Part shown: one piece after another, positions 52,860 to 64,000 of the stretch
Layout of the letters: every line of letters starts with the position of its first letter
Position numbering within the stretch: the stretch's first letter is position 1
Assembly: GCA_050084515.1 (NCBI GenBank)
Contig: CM114272.1
Span: 31,558,001 to 31,622,000, forward strand
Direction: 5' to 3'
Length of the DNA: 64,000 nt
Origin: Blasia pusilla
Lineage: Eukaryota; Marchantiophyta; Marchantiopsida; Blasiales
The notes under the pieces: generated by a model
The model's database searches: none
Seen by the model: only the letters and a program-made list of their open reading frames with translations
Told to the model about the DNA's origin: nothing
Made by a program: the position numbers and the translations under genes

Positions 52860-55639
52860 GCGCGTAAGTTACACGAGGGCCATGGGAAGTTACATTTTCG
52901 GGGAGAACCGGGTTAAATTACCAATCCAGTTCCTCAATCCCGGCCAGAAACGGAAGAAATACATTACCATTTCGTGAGAACCGGGACATTTCTGTACCGG
53001 TGCTCAGGATAAAACGACCCCACTAATGGTTAAAAACATTAATTCCCGTTTCTTTTAAAATCGGCGGGGAAAAACTGAAAACCGGTTCGAGATCCAGAAT
53101 TACCGGCAACGTACAAGTTATGAAAAACGTGGAAGAACTCCGCGCGAACCCGGGTCAGGAGACGATGCGAATCAAAAGAAAATAGACGAAGACGAAAGTA
53201 GTGTCCGAGAGAGCGGGAGAGTACTGGCGCAGGGGTTTCTCAGACTTTCTCTTACGCTCTTCATCGGCAATTTGGCCAGTGGAAGCATCTAGGAATCTAG
53301 GACTTCTAGGCTTGGGGAGAAGATTGAGGGAGTCCTCGCGCTGACCTGGGGATTTTTATTACACGAGATTCGGGAAGTTAATTTTGAATTCTGCCTGTCA
53401 TTTACTGCGTTGCGCTCCCGGAAGGCCCGCTAGCGACGAAGGGGCATTCATCACTTGCTGTTATGAGAAATGCTGCCCAATGATCGGGGAGATCCGGGGT
53501 TACGAGTAAGGCTAGCCGGTTAAATCTGAGAATTTCCGATTAATTTTAAAACTGCCTACGAAAAACCGGTTGGAGTTGAAGACGCTCTTTGTATTTCGTA
53601 TCTGAAAACCGGTTCAAAAACCGGAATTTCGTTGCCGATTTACCATTCCACGAAAAAACTCCCCGAACCTGTGGGATGTTGCCATCCCACCGGCTGGGAA
53701 CAATGTGTTTGGACAAACGCAGCTCTGACTCTGGACAAGAAAATCAATATCAAGCGCGAGTCGGCCTCGATAGTATAATCCAAAAGATCTGGATCCCGTC
53801 TAAGTTAAGCAACGCTCAAGACATTTCAGACAAGAACTGCGGGGTTTTCTAGAGGTTTTCACAATCCTTTGACCATCCCGTCGGATAGCAGTTAGATGGG
53901 AGTGAAAAGGTGAGGGTTCACCTTTTCACCTTACATGGAACAGATTGGGGTTTTTGTGGAGAAAGGAAGACCACGGCATTACTTCGGGTAGATATATTTG
54001 AGTCCGGTTGCGCGAGGTTTGGTCCGAGACGTGTATCCTACAATAGATTTCAATGACGTTGCAGTTGGACCTTCGGAAGCGTCCCTCGAAGATATAAAAA
54101 TGAACTCTCCCAGCGTCTCTTTTCGCTATTTTCTCTCCAACAAGCGTAACGGAGCACCCGAAACCGACCATAGAAACGGCCAAACATGAGAGACTTGTTA
54201 CCAGAGAAACTGTGTAGCAGTACACCGATTGCATTTAGAAACGTCTAACGCTCAGCTTTAGTTTAGAAAAGCGGACGGCCGGTGTGAAATCCGCTCACAT
54301 AGAAAAGCCAGCAGGGTTGCCTTGGATCGGTGCCATAAAATATATCGGTAGTTGTCGCCACGCGGTTTCTTGCAGCTGCACATTACGAATCTCAAACAAA
54401 TAATTGAAGGGTTGGACTATAAATCATCGTGTGCACGCACGTGTCCGTTCGGGTTCTGTCACAAATACTCCATCCTCTGGATGTGTGTATATATCCAGCG
54501 GGGTTCCAACTCGGAATGACGGAAGAAAACGTTGTACCTACTACTATTGGAAGTCTTACGTTCCTCCGGTAACCACGGCTATGGCCAAAGTAAATCCCTC
54601 CCTTGCGCTGGCAGGGGACAGTTTGCGCACGCGTCGCTAGAGCTGAAGGATTGACTGTAACATACCCATGATGAGCTGCAGTGAGGATGGGCCGGTCTCT
54701 ACGTTTCGGAACGCACCGAGGAATCTTTGACAAGGTCAATCTCTTCGCGCGGTCTCGCCAGGTAGCAGTATGTAGTATGTGCTAAACTTGCAGTCTTGCA
54801 CCGTGACATCCAGTGTCGTCAATGTGAAACAGCAACTCCTATTCATCGAACACAGCAATCAAGAACCCTGAAGTGCAAACCCCATTAGGTCGGGATGCGG
54901 GCAGACGACGGTCACCCGGGTCGCGACAACATAGGCTGTTACTATCGATTTAGTCTCATATAACGCATCGTGTCTACTGTTCTATCCATCGATCGAGATC
55001 TACTAAGCCCCTCTCTTGGAGCGGTCGGTTGGAAATTGGGATTGCGATTCACTCTTCTATAACTCGATGCATGACGTTCTGCCATAAATAAGTAAGTGGG
55101 TCCTTCGCAGTATGTGGATATCCATAGAAACTCTATGTGGCTCGATCCTTGCGTAACGTAATCGAAACTGCGGGAAAGCAGAAACGAAGCCGGTCAACAT
55201 TTCTTCCTTGCAACTGTATCGGAAACTGACGCTGACAGTCTCCGATCTGCGATCACTTCCAGTCCAATTACTACATGTGCAATCTCAACTGGCTCGCCCG
55301 CTCGCTCGCTCGGTCAGTCTACGGGCATAGCGTCAAGCTACGTGACGAGAAGGTTCTGTGGAGGTTTGCATTAGCATCCGAACGCCTGAGGAGCTCTCCA
55401 TCGATGTCGAACTGGCTACGGTGTAGATTTCGTACCAAACAAAGCTTCCCATTTGACTTTGCTTCGGTGCTGCATGACATTATACGTAGTCATTAATATA
55501 CTAGTCCGGGCTGTCTTACGAACTTTAAATCTCAATCTATCAATCGACCGGTTGACTTTCACGGGACCTTTAATTTAGCGATGTGGAGAGCAAACTCGGT
55601 CTCCGCCTACGGATGAGCCGACGACATGTCCGCTACATT
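52860..55639. other. GC/CpG-richer intergenic DNA, no gene recognised
   Basis: From about 52860 CpG dinucleotides become common and long AT runs vanish. Repeated AACCGG phrases occur (ACCGGTTCGAGATCC near 53090; ACCGGTTCAAAAACCGG near 53609), and a short hairpin lies at about 53907-53934 (GTGAAAAGGTGA / TTCACCTTTTCAC). ORFs such as 53589-53852 and 53998-54189 show no family features. Confidence 0.4.
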
Positions 55640-56672
55640 CCATCGCTAGCTAGCGTCCAAGAACACTATACGCGTGAAAGCGCGTGACTTGCTCTATATC
55701 TGGAATTTTACTTCTCCTATCCTTTCGCTCGTGAAACGCACAGTATAAACTTATGGGCTTGCGCATCAGAAATCGACGGTCCTTTCAGCAGATCCTTGAA
55801 TTAATCAATGTGATAATTCCTACATTCCTCAGAAAGTAATTCACGAAAGCTCCATGCAAGTGCATATCGAAAATCGCGCGCAAACTTGCAACCCCAAAAT
55901 AAATCCAATTTGTCATTGTCAACGTGTGCAGCACCGCAGGTACTTCCTGTTGGAACTTGGAAATGGAAACAGACATATGCGCATCGATTCGGTTGCGCAG
56001 GGCCGCCATTACTATCTCCTCCAGCAGTAGGTCCTCCAAAACATCAACTCCGTCATTCACAATAGGTCAGCCACCCAAGCTGAGGGGCAGTTGGTTGGGG
56101 AAAGTGGGGAAGAGAATACAGCCACCAACTAGATTTTTTCCTCTCGCGGGTTAACTCCAATTCTTCTCTTCTTACTCCGAGTTCTCGAGTAAAAAAGAGT
56201 AGGCCGGGGCTATCCGCCTCACGAAGCGGGGTTTCACATGTGCAGCAGAATATCTGGCGCTTGAAGAATACAAGTTGTCAATTGAGATCGATGTCAGCAA
56301 CATGCGTAAGCGTGGGACGTGCACGGGGACGAGAATCCGGAGTAACTGTATGCGTATGGGTTCCATTTACAACAGGGATGCCTTTTCTTGCCAGAGGTCC
56401 TCCAAGAGTTGCTATAAGATGTACTTCGTTCTGAATTACCGACCATTCAATCCAGATCCAGGATCTCAGCGTTGGCTGAAGATCTATTGCATACTGGGAA
56501 GCTAACTTAGATATCAGATTTTATGTCTCTCTAGCCCTTAGTTGAATCTGAATTCCTTATCCTTCACTCCTCTTCTCCTTGACTTTTTCTTTCCACGAGA
56601 ACAGAGTCTGCTTTTTTAATTGACTCGCTCGTTCGATCAGCAGAAAGGATTGTTTCCCGATCAGGAACAAAC
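55640..56672 (+). promoter_or_regulatory. Upstream region of peroxidase 1, duplicated at peroxidase 2
   Basis: Shares segments with 61500-62375, for example TCCGCCTCACGAAGCGG (about 56215 and 61949), the stretch round ATCGATGTCAGCAA/ATCGATATCAAGAG and, further up, AAAGCGCGT..TGGAATTTTACTT (about 55678 and 61546). The conserved blocks may hold promoter elements. I cannot place a TATA box with confidence. Confidence 0.55.
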
Positions 56673-58730
<2,058 letters not shown>

Positions 58731-61499
58731 GAACAAAGTTTTAGAGCAATGATTTAAACACATACGATGCAGCAGATTCGACATTCTTAGCCATAATAGC
58801 AATGGAGATTCCTTCCTAGTTTGAATTTCCCCATCGAAGCCTAGTTGACTTTCAGCTCAATGACATTCTAACTCTTGAGCTAGCCTCAACTTGAGTTCTT
58901 CCGAGATTGAAATTTCACCATCGCAGGCCAAACCCCCATTGGGTTAATCCAGCCCATTATAGTTCGTGAGGTAGCTCGCCGCGAGGGGTCCTTCACATTG
59001 AATTTCCCCCATAGTTTAAGGCTTACCTCCACAGATTTATCACAAGTTTTAACTTCACTGGAAGATGATACGAGAACACTGATTTTTAGGGATCAATCAG
59101 TGTGGTTCCTTCAGCCATAAGCATCATACTCACTTCTCTCTGATGCAGCTTAGGTACTGCCCCTTGTGCGTTGTTCCAAGGTCTCAAATCCCACCTTAGA
59201 TAAGAAATTCTAGATCTTCCACGAACTTCAAATTGGTTCTCATCTGAAAGTTCGCCCAACCTTGGACGAATCTTGAGAGGGAAACATAACCTCATTGGTC
59301 AAATGATCGCTTAAATAAATCACAACCTCTAAGTAAGGTCATTTCAATAGGGAACTGGTCATGAAAAGACACGCTCTAGCTGCTACCGACTCTTCAGTGC
59401 TAATTGGAAGCAGACTGATCGAGCGAGCTCGTCCACCACCACGGTAATCACTAGGGCGATGCCATGAGAGTTCAGAGCTTCCAGTTTGGAAGAGTCCCTA
59501 TCATAAATATGCTGTTCACCTGACTGTCATTGTCAACCTACCGAGTGACAGGACAAACTGAATAAAATTCTAGAATCATTGCTTCCCATCGCTTGCTCCT
59601 GACATGTTGTGTTCTTCTCCGTGTAATTATTTGTTCGATATGTACAATTAGTCAAGTCTCTTAATTACTTCCCACTGTGAAACTTGAAGGAGTTCTTGCT
59701 ACACAGTTAAAAACCAGAAGTAACTATTTGCATCACGCCTGACATTCTTTGAAGTAACTAGGCCACAGAGTACACCCGAGATGTTGGATCGACAGATCAC
59801 TCGATTAGAATACAAAAAACTCTTGCTGTGGACACAACACTCGGAAAGGTGTGCCCTTCAGAGTGTTGTATGCATCCAGGATCTCCTCTGGAGTGTTGGG
59901 TCTGTCAGTCAGACCGGGACCTTCCGTGGACTCGATCTTTCGACTGCTGTGTCGGTCAGTAATGGAAAGATTGACTACTGCTTGGGGTTCTTCGGACCGA
60001 CAAATCATGAAGATTTTATTCTAAATGCTCGCCGGGAGAAGTGAGAAAATAGTAATTTTCCTGAAACTTTCCCACCCATGGCAATCTCGAGACTCGACCT
60101 CCGTCCCAATTCTTATATCTGAATTCGATATCGTAATTGTCAAAGTAGACTTCCCTGACTGGGGATGTTTCTCCGTAGGGTAGGGTCTTACCACTTTGAT
60201 CTCTCAACTAGATGTGAAGCAACAAAGAAGCCTATTCGAATCTTGGAGCGTGGTTTTTTACAATTCGAACGACCCTGGAATTGTTAACTATATAAGAATA
60301 TGTGTATTCTATAATTCAAATTGGATTGCAGCATTCATGTTAGGAAAATGTTCTTAAAAAATAAAGCATTGCAAGTAAACCATTTCGATTTCGAGAGGAA
60401 GTTTCAATTTACCTTAACATCAGTTGGGTCTCAAATTTATCTTTCCATTCAGAAACGACGTGAGTCAACAAGAAGGAAACCCATTCACAAATAGGCCAAT
60501 TCAATTAGGCTCTATTTATCCAGATCACTAAAGAGAAAATCCTCTGTCCAAATTCATTTGTAGTAGTCTCAAAATTATAATAAAAGAATTTCTCAAATAT
60601 TACAAATATTTTGTAATGTTCTCAAAATCTCCAACCAATCAGTCATTGACCTCAATTTGAACGAACCTCACTAGCATTATGATTAATCTGTCATAATTAT
60701 TAGGTTCCAGAATTGAGGAGAATCCGAGTCAGATTAAAAAATAAAATTTACGAGTTATCTCAATTAATCAGTACAGTTCACGAAAGTGCTGATTTATCTG
60801 TTCCCATGCCAATCATGAATAATTCAATAACCAGGCTCCAGAAAACCACTTAAAACTAGAATGAACGAGAGGAGAATAACTTAAAACATATAAATAGCAT
60901 CCTAATCAAGAGCAATTAAAGCCGTCACTACTAAAATCAAAGACAGCCGTGCCAAGGACCTCACCAACGACCCAACCTTGCCCTATTCCGAAACCTCTCC
61001 ACAACACAACAGATCCACCGATGCGTATAACGAGGAGCTAAGACCCTGGAATCATCGTCGCGTTCACGCCTGCCACGGAACGCGCAGTGTTTACCCCAGC
61101 TCCCACTTCTTCCCCCCCACCCCCTCCGCCCGAAATCCCTTCATCGTCGCGGGGCCTTCTTCCTGAGACGGTCCTGTGCTCTTTTGTCGTACGCATTTTA
61201 CCGGAGGGAGGGGGAGGGGGAGGGGAGGGGGAGGATTTTCAGGGGGGCAGCTCTTATCCCCTGAAAATCGGATGGGGTTGAAAGCGTGCTACAGTACATG
61301 AGGAGGAGGAGGAGGGACTCGGGCTGAATGGGGAGGTTGGGGGCATGCCGCGGTAGCGCGAATGCAGGTTCGGGTAGTATCAGTGCTAGCACGCAGCGCA
61401 AATGTCGCACGCTTGGATGCGGAGGCCGGGCTTGTTCTACAGATTGTGTTGCGGACAAAACGCTGCGTGGTGGATAGTCAAGCGACCCATCAATAGATG
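58731..61499. other. Intergenic DNA between the peroxidase genes
   Basis: No coding segment recognised. The short minus frame at 59086-59295 has no known motif. An AT-rich part (60250-60950) is flanked by CpG-rich DNA. Confidence 0.4.
61203..61234 (+). other. G-run tract with quadruplex potential
   Basis: Six or so runs of three to five G separated by single A within 32 bases. A short hairpin follows (ATTTTCAGGGG at about 61235 and CCCCTGAAAAT at about 61258). Confidence 0.6.
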
Positions 61500-62375
61500 G
61501 ATGATACATGCTAGCACTCGCTCATCCCTTCCGCGGAGAGTGCGTGCAAAGCGCGTCACTCCAGGTTTGGAATTTTACTTCATGCGTTGAACATGTTTTT
61601 CCCGCTACAGTACCTGGAGGGTGAAGTTAGGTAGATGCGTTCGCTGGGTTCCTTGACGAGAGGTGTGGATTAGTGGATTTCTCGATCCGCTTCCACATCG
61701 GCCTCCTCAGACTCGAAATTGCGTTTGAAATCGCTTCTTGGAAAGCATGCAGAAACCAGCATCACAGCAAGTTTTCCATACGGGTACCAGTTCAAGCCGG
61801 TGCTCGATGTAGTCACTGGACTGCATCGAGCTGTCACATCAATGACATTGTACGTGCATCGAGAGAATGCTGGGTAGTAGATTTTCGGATTTTCGAGCCC
61901 GGAGATTTACTCCAATTCTTTCGTAAAACGAGAGCTGGCCGGGTCTGTCCGCCTCACGAAGCGGGTATTCACATGGACACCATACCTGGCACTTGAAGAA
62001 GGCAAGTTGCCACATGACATCGATATCAAGAGCAAGCGCTCGCATGGCACTTGCCCGAGGACAGGGATGCGGAGAAACCTGTAAGTTTGCGACCTTAACA
62101 GTTCTTCCTTCACAAGTGGTCCTGAAAGACTTCGTATAAGAGATCACTTGCTCTGCGTTACGTACCATTCAGTCCAGCTCTGTGATCTCAGCGTTAGCTC
62201 GAGATCTATAGAGTACTGGAAACCCGTGCAGGTTATAGTATAGCTAGCCTCGGATTCAATCTCAAACCTCATCGATCGTTTCCTCCTCTTCTTCTTCTTT
62301 TTGTGACAACAGCTAGGATCTACGTTTAATTGACTCGCTCGATCGGCAGAGGATACGTTTTCCCATTCACGCGAC
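61500..62375 (+). promoter_or_regulatory. Upstream region of peroxidase 2
   Basis: Homologous in blocks to 55640-56672. Ends in a pyrimidine-rich leader (TCCTCCTCTTCTTCTTC near 62281) shortly before the ATG. Confidence 0.5.

Positions 62376-64000
<1,625 letters not shown>

Noticed and set aside
53090-53110. GGTTCGAGATCC as a tRNA T-arm
   Set aside because: No D-arm, anticodon arm or acceptor stem can be drawn around it, so no tRNA gene is supported.
59086-59295. Minus-strand ORF between the peroxidases as a gene
   Set aside because: Short, without any family motif, and without clear start context. Probably chance or an old relic.

Overview
Nuclear DNA of a land plant. The right end (about 55.6-64 kb) holds two tandem class III peroxidase genes with plant intron positions and GT/AG splice sites. 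Most of the rest is decayed transposable elements, as in a large, repeat-rich plant genome. I cannot name the species. Nothing points clearly to a flowering plant, and a bryophyte, lycophyte or fern is possible (low confidence).

Layout. (1) 1-4509: right part of a large Mutator-like element (MULE copy 1), inserted in the gag region of a Ty1/copia element (4519 to about 8470). (2) 8.5-22 kb: a 184-bp tandem repeat, a hAT transposase relic, GC-rich MITE-like pieces, a copia fragment, a large inverted array of ~180-bp units and a CACTA-type end. (3) 22.0-38.4 kb: a Ty3/gypsy pol gene split by a 13.1-kb MULE (copy 2, 24939-38046) with a perfect 9-bp target-site duplication. Pol resumes on the far side. 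(4) 38.4-52.8 kb: a probable gypsy LTR, tandem repeats, MITE-like elements, CACTA ends with TGACT arrays, a second hAT relic and a CACTA TNP2-like transposase relic. (5) From about 52.86 kb the DNA is richer in GC and CpG and leads into the peroxidase cluster.

The main find is the MULE. Copy 2 has two divergent genes either side of a shared control region. The plus-strand gene is a MULE transposase with a possible N-terminal zinc-binding domain, D1/D2-like catalytic motifs and a C-terminal SWIM zinc finger. The minus-strand gene is intron-rich. Its product joins a coiled-coil region, a ParB-like domain with a DGNHR motif, helical linkers and a beta-class N4/N6 amino-type DNA methyltransferase module. 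ParB-methyltransferase fusions are familiar from bacteria and phages. Seeing one carried by a plant MULE, in two copies, is unexpected. The element's introns and intergenic DNA are packed with a degenerate 27-bp palindrome (arms GCAACCCGTCGG and CCGACGGGTTGC), which I noticed only inside the two MULE copies. All transposon genes here carry stops or frameshifts, so these copies are relics. Only the peroxidases look intact.
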